Part shown: one piece after another, positions 54,629 through 64,000 of the stretch
Position numbering within the stretch: the first letter of the stretch is position 1
Layout of the letters: each line of letters begins with the position of its first letter
Assembly: GCF_004786015.1 (NCBI RefSeq)
Contig: NZ_CP032096.1
Location: forward strand, 2,232,001 to 2,296,000
Source: Hydrogenovibrio crunogenus
GTDB taxonomy: Bacteria; Pseudomonadota; Gammaproteobacteria; Thiomicrospirales; Thiomicrospiraceae
Reading direction: 5' to 3'
DNA: 64,000 nucleotides
Made by a program: the position numbers and the translations under genes
The notes under the pieces: model-generated
Databases searched by the model: none
Told to the model about the DNA's origin: nothing
Seen by the model: only the letters and a program-made list of their open reading frames with translations

Positions 54629-55492
54629 ATGAAAAGTATGACCGCTTTTGCCTTATCCAAACACGCTTTTGACTGGGGTTCCCTTACTTGGGAATTGCGC
54701 GCTGTCAATCAACGTTTTCTAGAAGTACACTTACGACTTCCTGACAGCATTAAACCGTTAGAAATGACCATCCGGGAACAACTCAAAAAAAACATTTCTC
54801 GAGGCAAGGTTGAAGCGACACTGCGCCTTTCGGTGACACAATCCGAAACCGAGTTCAGTGTGAATGAACCTCTACTAAAAGACCTGACTCAAGCCATTCA
54901 AACAGTACAGATGGCGTTACCCGAAGCGACTCAAGTAAACCCTGTTGACTTACTGAAATGGCCAGGCCTGCTGCAAAACCTAAATGCGGAAAACAATGAC
55001 GCCTTCAATGACGATATTTTAAGGACACTTCAAGCCTGTTTGGACGAGTTTAACCAAACCCGTTCACGAGAAGGAACATCGCTTCAAAAAATCATTATCG
55101 AGAAAACACAAGCCATGAGAGAACTCGTAAACCGAGCACAAGGGTTACTGCCAGAAATACAAGCTCACTTCGCCGAACAGCTAAAACAACGTATTATGGA
55201 ATTGGCCGACTCGTTAGATGAAGCTAGATACCATCAAGAAGTGGCCATCCAAGCGCAAAAAATGGATGTTGCAGAAGAATTGGATCGCCTCAACACGCAT
55301 TTAGATGAAGTTGAACGGCTGGTAAAAACCACAGGGGTGATGGGGCGTCGTTTAGACTTTTTAATGCAAGAATTAAACCGGGAAGCGAATACACTGGGTT
55401 CTAAATCCATCGACAGTCGTACTGCTCAAATCAGCGTGGAACTCAAAGTCCTGATTGAGCAAATTCGCGAACAAATTCAAAATATTGAATAA
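54629..55492 (+). CDS. yicC: YicC-family endoribonuclease
   Basis: A 287-residue member of the YicC family, which includes RNases acting on small RNAs. It begins MKSMTAFA, followed by the family block WELRAVNQRFLEVHLRLP and a C-terminal TGVMGRRLDFLMQELNREANTLGSKS with the conserved acidic and basic residues. The CCAGGCCTGC variant of the iterated palindrome lies at 54962-54971. It has its own start with AAGGAACC. Confidence 0.93.
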   Translation: MKSMTAFALSKHAFDWGSLTWELRAVNQRFLEVHLRLPDSIKPLEMTIREQLKKNISRGKVEATLRLSVTQSETEFSVNEPLLKDLTQAIQTVQMALPEATQVNPVDLLKWPGLLQNLNAENNDAFNDDILRTLQACLDEFNQTRSREGTSLQKIIIEKTQAMRELVNRAQGLLPEIQAHFAEQLKQRIMELADSLDEARYHQEVAIQAQKMDVAEELDRLNTHLDEVERLVKTTGVMGRRLDFLMQELNREANTLGSKSIDSRTAQISVELKVLIEQIREQIQNIE

Positions 55493-55613
55493 ACAAACCG
55501 CTTAAATAGCGTGCAATAGGCTTATTGGTTTGAAAGCAAATATCGCACACAGCCCCTGTTAAAAGTTTTTCAGCTTATAAAGATTCTTTCTTGACCTCAA
55601 TCAAGATTTTTAT

Positions 55614-55642
55614 TTGAAATTTGACTATAAGCGCAGTATAGT
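55614..55642 (+). promoter_or_regulatory. Strong sigma70-type promoter with an inverted repeat
   Basis: TTGAAA and TATAGT are 17 bases apart, upstream of the small membrane protein gene. An inverted repeat, ACTATA (55624) and TATAGT (55637), covers the spacer and the -10 hexamer and could be an operator. Confidence 0.55.
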
Positions 55643-55684
55643 TCGAAATGTTGTAAGGAATCACAACTTATCTGAGGAAAAAAA

Positions 55685-55894
55685 ATGAACAATTTTATGA
55701 AAATGCTTGGTGTGCTCGTGGTTACGGTTGTTATCCCACTGGCAGTCCTATTAGGAATCTGGGCAGGTTACCTACCAGACTCTCTACAAGTTGGTATCGG
55801 CATGTTTGGTGTTATTGCGGCAATCACTGTGATTGTTGTAGGTCACATTTATATGATCTACAGTGACATCAAAACAAAGCGTTATTCAAAATAA
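55685..55894 (+). CDS. Small membrane protein, 69 aa
   Basis: I do not recognise a family. It has two predicted membrane helices (about residues 8-28 and 35-58) joined by a short loop GYLPDSLQVG, and a basic, hydrophilic tail ending in KTKRYSK. Its own promoter is strong, TGAGGAAAAAAA is a good ribosome site and a clean terminator follows, so it should be well expressed as a single gene. Confidence 0.7.
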   Translation: MNNFMKMLGVLVVTVVIPLAVLLGIWAGYLPDSLQVGIGMFGVIAAITVIVVGHIYMIYSDIKTKRYSK

Positions 55895-55918
55895 ACTTTC
55901 GTTGAATAAAACGTGCCT

Positions 55919-55944
55919 AAAAACCCGGTTCATACCGGGTTTTT
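55919..55944 (+). terminator. Terminator of the small membrane protein gene
   Basis: AAAAACCCGGT pairs with ACCGGGTTTTT across a four-base loop, with T-run. Confidence 0.88.
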
Positions 55945-56128
55945 GCTTTCATTCAACCTATCTCTTTAGTATTTAAAGATTTTCTCGTATAATCCCCCTC
56001 TAAATTTAGCCAAAAAATCTTTTTGAATTATCAAAAGACATGCGATAATTTAACAGGCTGCTTAAACCTATCCTAGGTAGTTGATATTATAAAGATTCCT
56101 TAATCCCTAAACGGTAAAAAACGCACTC

Positions 56129-58543
56129 ATGACCACAGACTCAAATTCGCAGACGCCTGAAGAACACGATACGCCACCAAAGAAAAAACGCAGCCGATTT
56201 AAACACTTTTTCTGGTTTTCCACGTTTTTCGGGTTTATTGTTGCTCCGGCCGCGATTGCGATCACCTATGCCATTACCATCTATCCAACCCTGCCGGATG
56301 CTTCTGCATTAAAAGAGGTGACCTATCAAGTTCCTTTAAAAATTGTCACCAAAGATCACCAGTTGATTACTGAAATTGGAACTAAAAAACGTATCCCGCT
56401 AGATTATTCAGAAATCCCCGAACGCATGACTCAGGCGATTATTTCCTCTGAGGATGAAAGCTTTTTTGAACACGGCGGTGTCGACTATAAAGGATTAGCC
56501 CGCGCCGTTTATGAATTGGTAACCACCGGTAGTAAAAAGTCAGGGGGGTCTACCATCACTATGCAGGTGGCGCGTAACTTCTTTTTGACTAAGAAAAAAA
56601 CTTATTTACGTAAAGTGAATGAAATTGTCCTGTCTTATAAAATTGAACACCAAATCAGCAAACAGGAAATTCTGGCACTGTACCTCAACAAAATCTTTTT
56701 AGGGTATCGTTCTTACGGGGTTGCCGCTGCCGCCCAAACTTACTATGGTAAATCCATCAACGAGCTTTCTTTGGATGAGTTTGCCATGATTGCAGGATTA
56801 CCTAAAGCACCATCCCGCTACAACCCGATCTACAACCCTGAGCGCGCAAAACTGCGTCGTAATTATGTGTTACGTCGTATGTACGAAAACCATTACATCA
56901 CTCAGGAAGAGATGAACCAAGCGCAAAATGTTCCGGTTCACGCTAAGTTAACCGGAGCTCAAATTGATATTGAAGCCGGCTATGTCGCAGAAATGGCGCG
57001 AAGTTTCGCGGTTGATAAATTTGGAGAGGATGCCTTAAAGAACGGATTAACAATTGTCACCACCATTGACAGTCACCTTCAATCGGTCGCCAACCTGGCG
57101 GTCAGAAATGGACTGCAGGACTATGAAAGACGTCATGGATACAGAGGCCCGATCAAACACCTTGCCCCAACCCTGCTTTCCGACAACGAACAACTGTTGG
57201 AAACCTTGGACGATATTCCAAAATTTGGCTTCCTTGAAGTGGGCGTGGTTACGGATGTAACCGAAGCCAATGCCAGCGTGTTGATGGCAAACAATGAACA
57301 AATTACTTTGAATTTCGATGACATGCGCTGGGCGGCTCCCTATATTGATGAAAACAAAACCGGTCCCGACCCTGAAAGTGCTTTGGATGTGTTGTCTGCC
57401 GGAGATGTCATTTATTTGCAAAATAAAGACGACCACTGGCAATTGGCTCAAGACCCACAAACTGAGTCAGGCTTGGTTTCGGTTGATCCTAAGGATGGCA
57501 AAATCATTGCCCTCGTGGGAGGATTTGATTACTTTAGAAGTAAGTTCAACCGTGTCCTCCAAGCACAGCGTCAGGTAGGGTCTAATATCAAACCTTTCTT
57601 GTATTCCAGTGCTCTGGAGACAGGACTGACAGCGGCCAGCATCATCAACGATGCGCCGGTAGTGTTTCATGATAGCGCATTAGAAGATACGTGGCGTCCA
57701 GAAAATTATTCTGGTCGTTTCTATGGCCCAACCCGTTTACGTAAAGCCTTAGCGCATTCTCGAAATCTGGTATCGATTCGGTTATTACGCCAAATCGGCA
57801 TTCGTTATGCGGTTAATTACATGGAGCGCTTCGGGTTTCCTAAGGACCAACTCAATGCACACCGGGATTTATCTCTGGCACTAGGATCGGTACCCCTGAC
57901 CCCCATTCAAGTGGTTCGAGGGTATGCCACATTTGCCAATACCGGTTATCGTATTGACCCTTACATTATTGACTCTGTTTTAGATTTTAATGGTGATACG
58001 TTGTATAAAGCACATCCGTTAAAAGCGTGCATGACTCAATGCTATGAAGGCGACCCTCAAAATGCGCCGCGCGTCATTACTCCGCAAAATGCTTACATCA
58101 TGACGTCCATGATGCAAGACGTCATCAACTATGGCTCTGGGCGTAAAGCCAAAGTGCTAGGACGACAAGACATTGCCGGAAAAACGGGCACGACCAATGA
58201 ACAAAAAGACGCTTGGTTTTCTGGGTTCAACCCAGAAATTGCCACCACCGTTTGGGTCGGATTTGATACTCCCAAAACATTAGGACGCTCAGAAGTCGGT
58301 GGGCGTGCCGCACTGCCGATTTGGATTGACTATATGCGTGAAGCATTAAAGCCTTACCCTAATGCCCCCTTCCCGTTACCAGAAGGACTGGTGAATGTTC
58401 CCATTGATCGCTCAACAGGCATGGCGGTTCCCGCTGACACGCCGGGTGCTTTCTTTGAGGTGTTCAGAGAAGCCTATGCGCCTAAAATTCCTGACCTTTC
58501 CGAAAAACGTATGGAAGAGATCACGCAAGAACTGTTTGAATAA
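56129..58543 (+). CDS. mrcA: Penicillin-binding protein 1A
   Basis: An 804-residue class A PBP. It has a short cytoplasmic tail and one anchor helix (about 28-52), then a GT51 transglycosylase with the catalytic Glu in SSEDESFFEHGG and GGSTITMQVARN. Next is an OB-like insert typical of PBP1A, then the transpeptidase with S485-x-x-K488 (VGSNIKPF), SRN (SxN) and K685-T-G. It polymerises and crosslinks peptidoglycan. The ATG has no strong ribosome site. It is followed in the same direction by a fructosamine-kinase-family gene 36 bases on. Confidence 0.96.
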   Translation: MTTDSNSQTPEEHDTPPKKKRSRFKHFFWFSTFFGFIVAPAAIAITYAITIYPTLPDASALKEVTYQVPLKIVTKDHQLITEIGTKKRIPLDYSEIPERMTQAIISSEDESFFEHGGVDYKGLARAVYELVTTGSKKSGGSTITMQVARNFFLTKKKTYLRKVNEIVLSYKIEHQISKQEILALYLNKIFLGYRSYGVAAAAQTYYGKSINELSLDEFAMIAGLPKAPSRYNPIYNPERAKLRRNYVLRRMYENHYITQEEMNQAQNVPVHAKLTGAQIDIEAGYVAEMARSFAVDKFGEDALKNGLTIVTTIDSHLQSVANLAVRNGLQDYERRHGYRGPIKHLAPTLLSDNEQLLETLDDIPKFGFLEVGVVTDVTEANASVLMANNEQITLNFDDMRWAAPYIDENKTGPDPESALDVLSAGDVIYLQNKDDHWQLAQDPQTESGLVSVDPKDGKIIALVGGFDYFRSKFNRVLQAQRQVGSNIKPFLYSSALETGLTAASIINDAPVVFHDSALEDTWRPENYSGRFYGPTRLRKALAHSRNLVSIRLLRQIGIRYAVNYMERFGFPKDQLNAHRDLSLALGSVPLTPIQVVRGYATFANTGYRIDPYIIDSVLDFNGDTLYKAHPLKACMTQCYEGDPQNAPRVITPQNAYIMTSMMQDVINYGSGRKAKVLGRQDIAGKTGTTNEQKDAWFSGFNPEIATTVWVGFDTPKTLGRSEVGGRAALPIWIDYMREALKPYPNAPFPLPEGLVNVPIDRSTGMAVPADTPGAFFEVFREAYAPKIPDLSEKRMEEITQELFE

Positions 58544-58579
58544 CCCTAGGGAGGCGAATCCCCTATTAAAGGAGAGACT

Positions 58580-59458
58580 ATGAATTGGAACGCACTCGCA
58601 GACTCAATTTCTAAACTCACCGGAACGCCTTTTCAAATTGAAAGCGCCGCTCCCGTTGGCGGAGGCGATATTCATAAAGCCTATCGCCTGCATAGCGCTG
58701 AGGGAAACTTTTTTCTCAAGAGCAACCAATCTTCTCAGGCCGCTTTATTTGAAACAGAAGCAAACAGCTTAAAAGCCCTTTCCAGCACACTCAGCATTAC
58801 CGTGCCTAAAGTCATTGCAACGGGAGTGGAAAATGACCAGGCCTGGCTTCTTTTGGAATATTTAGAGCTGACCCCACAGGGCGACGATTTTCAACGCGGC
58901 AAGGATTTGGCACTACTGCATCATCAAATCAACGAAACGAAGCAATTCGGCTGGTTTGAAGACAACTTCATCGGAAAGACCCGCCAACCAAACAGCTGGA
59001 CATCGAACTGGGTTCAGTTTTACGGTCAAAATCGTTTATTGCCACAATTAAAGCTAGCGCTTTCCAATGGGGCATCGCCTGTATTAATGGATAAGGGCAT
59101 TCAGCTCATCGACAAACTCCCTGAGTTTTTCCAAACATATCAACCAGAGCCTTCCCCTTTGCACGGCGATCTTTGGGGAGGTAACAGCAGCTTTACCCAC
59201 GCCGGTGAGGCTGTCTTTTACGATCCTGCCAGCTACTATGGAGATCGAGAAACAGATTTAGCGATGACAGAATTATTTGGTGGCTTTCGTCCTGATTTTT
59301 ATCAAGGCTACGACTCTGTTTTCCCGATTGATAGTGGCTATGCCCAGCGCAAAAATCTCTACAACTTGTACCACGTACTCAATCATTTTAATTTGTTTGG
59401 TGGGCACTATGCCAACCAGTCTGAACGAATGATTCAAACGCTTTTGGATTCAGTTTGA
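58580..59458 (+). CDS. Fructosamine kinase family protein
   Basis: A 292-residue APH-fold kinase of the fructosamine-3-kinase family (YniA-like), which phosphorylates ketoamines to reverse protein glycation. The nucleotide-binding GGGDIHKAYRL, the FFLKSN Lys, the catalytic LHGDLWGGN and the metal Asp in FYDPASYYGDRETDLAM are all present. GGAGAGACT precedes the ATG. A CCAGGCCTGG copy lies at 58837-58846. Confidence 0.92.
   Translation: MNWNALADSISKLTGTPFQIESAAPVGGGDIHKAYRLHSAEGNFFLKSNQSSQAALFETEANSLKALSSTLSITVPKVIATGVENDQAWLLLEYLELTPQGDDFQRGKDLALLHHQINETKQFGWFEDNFIGKTRQPNSWTSNWVQFYGQNRLLPQLKLALSNGASPVLMDKGIQLIDKLPEFFQTYQPEPSPLHGDLWGGNSSFTHAGEAVFYDPASYYGDRETDLAMTELFGGFRPDFYQGYDSVFPIDSGYAQRKNLYNLYHVLNHFNLFGGHYANQSERMIQTLLDSV
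58837..58846. repeat. CCAGGCCTGG palindrome (in fructosamine-kinase-family gene)
   Basis: A perfect copy, read as Gln-Ala-Trp. Confidence 0.9.
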
Positions 59459-59516
59459 TAGAATAGCGCCAAAATTTTTATGAACCGTCTGATTTAATTT
59501 TAAAACAAGAACTTAG

Positions 59517-60176
<660 letters not shown>

Positions 60177-60189
60177 AAAGCCTTTTTGC

Positions 60190-60224
60190 CATAGCGTGTT
60201 CACTCAGTGTTTAAACACGCTATG
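60190..60224 (+). other. Hairpin after adk
   Basis: CATAGCGTGTT pairs perfectly with AACACGCTATG across a 13-base loop. No T-run follows, so it is not a standard intrinsic terminator. It could protect the 3' end or act as a binding site. Confidence 0.55.
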
Positions 60225-60354
60225 ACGCCCCTGCCTATTTTCCCCGTTATTGTTGCTAAAATCGCAATAGTTTTTTGCTATTTCCTTGCTTTTTAAGAAC
60301 ACTTAAATTTTTTACACTAGTGATAATTTAATTGATATTCAAAAGGAAAGCGAC

Positions 60355-60963
60355 ATGGCAACGGTATTACGAATTGACAGCAGCGCGTTATCAAACGGGT
60401 CTCATTCGAAAGCATTGGCCGATTTTTTTCAAACCCAATGGTTAGAAAAACACCCGACCGATACGTTTCAAACACTTGATTTAAGCCAGACACCGCCACC
60501 GCATTTATCCGAAGCGACGATTGGCGCGATGTTTACCCCTGCTGAAAAGCGCTCTGATGAACAAACGCAACAACTGGCATTATCCACTGATTATATCGAA
60601 CAGTTGAAAAACGCCGATGTCATTCTAATCAGCACCCCTATGTATAATTTTGGCATTCCATCAACTTTGAAAGCTTATTTAGACCACAGTTTACGCGTCG
60701 GTGAAACATTTGTTTACACGGACAAAGGCCCAAAAGGATTATTAGAAGGAAAAAAAGCGATTGTTGTAGCGGCATCAGGTGGAGATTACACAGAAGCGCC
60801 ATTAGATGCGATGAACTTCGTGACACCTTATTTGAAGACCGCTTTGGGCTTTATCGGAATTAAAGACGTCACACTTGTCGAAGCGCCTGGAATGGCTGGC
60901 GATGAAGCTTCTATCAAGTCATCGATTGATAAGGCAAAGCAGGTTTTAGGTGATTGTATCTAA
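60355..60963 (+). CDS. azoR: FMN-dependent NADH-azoreductase
   Basis: A 202-residue flavodoxin-like quinone/azo reductase of the AzoR family. It starts with VLRIDSSALSNGSHSKALADFF (FMN phosphate loop), has TPMYNFGIPSTLKAYLDH and FVYTDKGPKGLLEGKKAIVVAASGG, followed by YLKTALGFIGI. AAGGAAAGCGAC precedes the ATG. Its stop overlaps the convergent mgtE stop by four bases. Confidence 0.95.
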   Translation: MATVLRIDSSALSNGSHSKALADFFQTQWLEKHPTDTFQTLDLSQTPPPHLSEATIGAMFTPAEKRSDEQTQQLALSTDYIEQLKNADVILISTPMYNFGIPSTLKAYLDHSLRVGETFVYTDKGPKGLLEGKKAIVVAASGGDYTEAPLDAMNFVTPYLKTALGFIGIKDVTLVEAPGMAGDEASIKSSIDKAKQVLGDCI

Positions 60964-62321
60964 GTCAAGATTAACAGGGTGGCAAGCCCTAGGAAAGACA
61001 TAAACCCAACCACATCGGTGACTGTCGTCAAAATCACTGCGCCAGATAAAGCAGGATCAATCTTCATTCGGCGCAACAATAAAGGAATGGCGATACCAGA
61101 CACATTGGCTACGGTCATATTAATGACAATGGCCAGTGTAATCACCAGGCTCATCATCCAGTTATCAAACCAAAGTTGAGCCACACCACCAACAACGAGC
61201 GCCCAAACCAAGCCGTTTAACGCTCCGACCCATAACTCCTTATTAAATAACCACCATCGGTTATTCCCCCCAACTTGACCCATTGCCAAACCGCGGATAA
61301 TTACGGTCAGGGTCTGACTTCCGGCAATGCCGCCCATACTCGCCACGACTGGCATCAGAACGGCCAACGCCACCACTTGAGATAACACCGCTTCAAATTG
61401 TCCGATCACATAGGCCGCTAAAAAAGCCGTCGCCAGGTTAATGCCTAACCAAATTCCTCGACTTTTGGCACTGGACAGAATCGGGGCAAAGAGTTCTTCA
61501 TCATCACTGACACCGGACATGCTCAGCAAGGTGTTATCAGCATCTTCACGCGTAATCTCCATAATATGATCGATATTCAACTGTCCAACTAGAATGCCTT
61601 CTTGATTCACAACCGGAGCGAAACGCAGTTCTTTAGACCGTAGAATCACTGCGGCATCATGAACGTTCATTTCATCCAACAATGACACAGATTGATGCAT
61701 GAATTCAGAGACTTCTGCTTCTTGGTTTTGTTTAACCAAATCAACCAGCCCTAAAGACCCCACCAAACGATTGTCTTTGTCCGTGACCATAAATTCCTGA
61801 GTCGTTTCGTCCAACAATCCCTTAATTCGAATATAGCGCTGCACCGTTTCCAAGGTAACATCTTGCTTGATATTTACCGTACTCGGATCCATATAACGAC
61901 CGACCATATTATCGTCATAAGCGTGCAAGGCCTGAACTTGTTCGCGCGTGCTGTCATCCAAGTTGTCAATCACCGCCTCTTTGACTGACTCATGCACGGT
62001 ATCCAGGATTTCGGCAATGTCTTGCGCGCCCAAGTCTTTTGTCAATTCAGAAACATCAGACAGAGCCATTTCAGACATTAATGCGCTTCGGACATCATCA
62101 CCAACCTCAGCCAGCACTTCGCCTTTCAAGTCTTCGGGAACACATACCCAAATCTTTTCCCGGTCGCTTGCGGGAAAAGATTCTAATAACAAAGCAATTT
62201 CGGTATCGGGCAGATCAACAAAAAAATCACAAACGGCTGTTTGATCTTCCTGAGTTAATAAGGCTTGGAGCTGGACAAGTTTTTCTTCTGAGGAGAATGG
62301 CGTTTCTTCATTCACAGTCAT
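60960..62321 (-). CDS. mgtE: Magnesium transporter MgtE
   Basis: A 453-residue homodimeric Mg2+ channel. The MgtE N-terminal superhelix (to about 130) and the paired CBS domains (about 135-255) sense cytoplasmic Mg2+. Five C-terminal helices form the pore, with the conserved VLMPVVASMGGIAGSQTLTV and ALSGAVILTTVTDVVGF blocks. It is normal length. A 332-base spacer lies upstream. I looked for an M-box Mg2+ riboswitch there and did not recognise one. Confidence 0.95.
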   Translation of the reverse strand: MTVNEETPFSSEEKLVQLQALLTQEDQTAVCDFFVDLPDTEIALLLESFPASDREKIWVCVPEDLKGEVLAEVGDDVRSALMSEMALSDVSELTKDLGAQDIAEILDTVHESVKEAVIDNLDDSTREQVQALHAYDDNMVGRYMDPSTVNIKQDVTLETVQRYIRIKGLLDETTQEFMVTDKDNRLVGSLGLVDLVKQNQEAEVSEFMHQSVSLLDEMNVHDAAVILRSKELRFAPVVNQEGILVGQLNIDHIMEITREDADNTLLSMSGVSDDEELFAPILSSAKSRGIWLGINLATAFLAAYVIGQFEAVLSQVVALAVLMPVVASMGGIAGSQTLTVIIRGLAMGQVGGNNRWWLFNKELWVGALNGLVWALVVGGVAQLWFDNWMMSLVITLAIVINMTVANVSGIAIPLLLRRMKIDPALSGAVILTTVTDVVGFMSFLGLATLLILT

Positions 62322-62653
62322 AACGATCTCTTTTTCGGGTAAGTGAGCTCACCTCTGGCATTTTTATCATATTGAACCGACTATCAGGTTCTGAACTGCA
62401 TCTTGATCATGAGGGAGATGTGCTTTATAACGGCCATTTTTCTAGGCCGCCCTCTTTATACCCTAATTACATCATAAACTAAAGGCATACCGCTCGGTTA
62501 CACCACAAATAATTTGTGTTTTTTTACCTCCTTGACAAGAAATATCTTATAGTTAGAGTAGTAGGTAAGCGTCATTTAACTTGATTGAATTCCCTCAAGC
62601 ATTTCAACAAGATGAACACCTCACTGAAACACAGAATTTAAAGAGAAATCCGT
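62322..62653. other. 332-base divergent spacer between mgtE and rimK
   Basis: No gene is seen. On the mgtE side, GAGGG...CCCTC encloses a GGCC...GGCC stem (about 62412-62455), which could be a leader structure. A short hairpin CACAAAT/ATTTGTG followed by T8 (62504-62525, plus strand) comes before the likely rimK promoter. Confidence 0.5.
62532..62559 (+). promoter_or_regulatory. Candidate sigma70 promoter of rimK
   Basis: A perfect TTGACA (62532-62537) is followed 16 bases later by TAGAGT (62554-62559). The start codon is about 95 bases downstream. Confidence 0.4.
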
Positions 62654-63559
62654 ATGAAAATCGCTATCTTATCCCGTAATGCCAAACTTTACTCAACCCG
62701 TCGTTTAATTGAGGCGGCTGAAGAACGTGGTCATGAAGTTAGAGTCATTGACGCTTTACGCTGCTACATGAACATTTCGTCTAACCATCCACAGGTTCAC
62801 TATAAAGGTGAAGTTCTGGACGGGTTTGATGCGATTATTCCAAGAATCGGCGCCTCCATTACATTCTACGGGACAGCGGTTTTAAGACAGTTTGAAATGA
62901 TGGGCGTTTACCCATTGAATGAATCCGTAGCCATTTCTCGTTCTCGCGATAAGCTTCGAAGCTTGCAGCTATTATCTCGACGTGGTGTCGGCCTTCCGGT
63001 AACAGGGTTTGCCCATTCCCCTGATGATGTTAACGACTTACTGGAAACCGTTGGAGGCGCGCCTGTTGTGATTAAGTTACTTGAAGGCACACAAGGCGTG
63101 GGCGTGGTGTTAGCGGATACGCATTCAGCTGCCGAATCGGTTATCCAAGCTTTTAACGGGTTAAAAGCCAACATTCTGGTACAAGAATTCATTAAAGAGG
63201 CCCGAGGCGCGGACTTACGTTGTTTCGTCATTGGTGGCAAGGTTGTGGCTTCCATGAAGCGCCAAGCAAAAGATGGAGAGTTCCGTTCAAACCTACATCA
63301 AGGCGGATCAGCTTCGTTGGTTAGAATCACACCAGAAGAGCGTGCAACGGCGGTTAGGGCAGCCAAAATCATGGGACTGAATGTGTGTGGTGTCGATTTA
63401 CTCCGCTCTAACCATGGTCCCGTGGTAATGGAAGTGAACTCTTCCCCCGGTATTGAGGGCATTGAAACGGCCACACAAAAAGATATTGCGAGTCAAATTA
63501 TCGCGTTTATTGAAAAAAACGCTAAACCGCATAACACCAAAACCCGTGGTAAAGGCTAA
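62654..63559 (+). CDS. rimK: ATP-dependent glutamate ligase RimK
   Basis: A 301-residue ATP-grasp enzyme that adds Glu residues to the C-terminus of ribosomal protein S6 and can make poly-Glu. It starts MKIAILSRN, and has the [52 protein letters not shown] and [12 protein letters not shown] blocks. The length equals E. coli RimK. It is followed 29 bases later by an aspartoacylase/succinylglutamate desuccinylase family gene, an arrangement seen in other gammaproteobacteria. Confidence 0.96.
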   Translation: MKIAILSRNAKLYSTRRLIEAAEERGHEVRVIDALRCYMNISSNHPQVHYKGEVLDGFDAIIPRIGASITFYGTAVLRQFEMMGVYPLNESVAISRSRDKLRSLQLLSRRGVGLPVTGFAHSPDDVNDLLETVGGAPVVIKLLEGTQGVGVVLADTHSAAESVIQAFNGLKANILVQEFIKEARGADLRCFVIGGKVVASMKRQAKDGEFRSNLHQGGSASLVRITPEERATAVRAAKIMGLNVCGVDLLRSNHGPVVMEVNSSPGIEGIETATQKDIASQIIAFIEKNAKPHNTKTRGKG

Positions 63560-63588
63560 CCAATCGGAGTTTATTAGGAACGCACCTG

Positions 63589-64000
63589 ATGAAAAAAATT
63601 GCAAACCGTCCAATTAAAATCGGGCCAGAAACCATTCACCCCGGTGAACGCAAGACCGTCGATTTACAAGTTGGCAAACTCTATACCCACGGCGAACTCA
63701 ATATGCCGGTACAAGTCATTAATGGCAAACAAAAAGGGCCTACATTGTTTGTCAGCGCTGCGATTCACGGTGATGAATTGAATGGCGTCGAAATCATCCG
63801 ACGTCTAATGAAAGTCAAATCCCTCAACCGTTTAAAAGGCACGTTAATCGCGGTGCCGATTGTGAATTTATATGGATTCATTAACCAGAGCCGCTACTTG
63901 CCTGATCGGCGCGACCTCAACCGCAGTTTTCCCGGCTCCTCAAAAGGCTCCTTGGCAGGTCGCATGGCGAATTTATTTTTAAAAGAAATTGTGGCGCAAT
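63589..64000 (+). CDS. Aspartoacylase/succinylglutamate desuccinylase family zinc hydrolase (3' end outside window)
   Basis: The first 137 residues of an M14-like zinc deacylase. The zinc ligands are in SAAIHGDELNGVEI (His and Glu). VPIVNLYGF and RDLNRSFPG are the expected following blocks. AGGA lies upstream of the ATG. The frame is open to the last base. Proteins of this type next to rimK may act on Glu-modified products or on other acyl amino acids. The substrate is not known. Confidence 0.85.
   Translation, partial: MKKIANRPIKIGPETIHPGERKTVDLQVGKLYTHGELNMPVQVINGKQKGPTLFVSAAIHGDELNGVEIIRRLMKVKSLNRLKGTLIAVPIVNLYGFINQSRYLPDRRDLNRSFPGSSKGSLAGRMANLFLKEIVAQ

Noticed and set aside
60190..60224. 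Hairpin after adk as an intrinsic terminator
   Set aside because: The stem is perfect but no T-run follows on the plus strand.
62322..62653. M-box magnesium riboswitch upstream of mgtE
   Set aside because: The spacer has a nested stem on the mgtE side, but I could not match the conserved M-box core sequences.

Overview
The window looks like the chromosome of a gammaproteobacterial sulfur- and hydrogen-oxidising chemolithoautotroph. The best guess is the Hydrogenovibrio/Thiomicrospira lineage. This is inferred from gene content: a large [NiFe] hydrogenase operon with an oxidoreductase-fused small subunit, a periplasmic rhodanese-type sulfurtransferase, several c-di-GMP proteins, and mid-range GC with compact operons. 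I see no rRNA, tRNA, CRISPR array, insertion sequence or prophage. Both window ends cut through a gene.

Layout. 1-2022: 3' part of a poly-HAMP chemoreceptor. 2.1-6.4 kb: an SppA-like lipoprotein protease, an orphan TRAP substrate-binding lipoprotein, a HopJ-family protein, an unknown protein and CbpA. 6.5-9.0 kb: a TonB-dependent receptor behind a small His-rich secreted protein, probably for metal uptake. 9.2-16.4 kb: pgm, an accessory-looking unknown gene, selO, a FetB-like permease, a bifunctional OlsF-like ornithine-lipid synthase and hsp20. 16.7-21.7 kb: a binding lipoprotein coupled to a GGDEF-EAL protein, a methyltransferase and a Na+/alanine symporter. 21.7-25.3 kb: the sdhCDABE operon. 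25.3-30.2 kb: a structured leader, a formate/nitrite-family channel, a PP2C phosphatase-kinase fusion and an acetolactate-synthase-like enzyme. 30.1-31.3 kb: mtfA and a DUF4389 protein.

31.4-44.6 kb is one minus-strand operon of 12 genes. It encodes two secreted thioredoxin-fold proteins, a nickel permease, HypB, C, D, E and A, the hydrogenase small subunit fused to a NirB-like FAD/NAD and [2Fe-2S] module, the large subunit, its maturation protease and HypF. Together these supply nickel, build the NiFe(CN)2CO site, cleave the large-subunit tail and make a cytoplasmic hydrogenase that could hand electrons to a pyridine nucleotide or another soluble acceptor. A divergent operon (44.8-51.3 kb) carries the sulfurtransferase, a second GGDEF-EAL protein, a CAP-domain protein and TmcA. 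51.3-64 kb is mostly housekeeping: purU, xthA, a Fre-like reductase, rdgB, yicC, a small membrane protein, mrcA, a fructosamine-kinase-family gene, adk, azoR, mgtE, rimK and an aspartoacylase-family gene cut by the window end.

The most notable signals are these. (1) The perfect palindrome CCAGGCCTGG occurs 13 times where about 0.06 is expected by chance; it sits in coding DNA, in terminator stems and in divergent spacers. (2) The fused hydrogenase small subunit has Asn in place of a usually invariant proximal-cluster Cys. (3) The leader of the formate/nitrite channel combines repeats, a sigma54-like element, a strong terminator and a second hairpin. No unambiguous new multi-gene system was found; the fused hydrogenase and the iterated palindrome are the best candidates.
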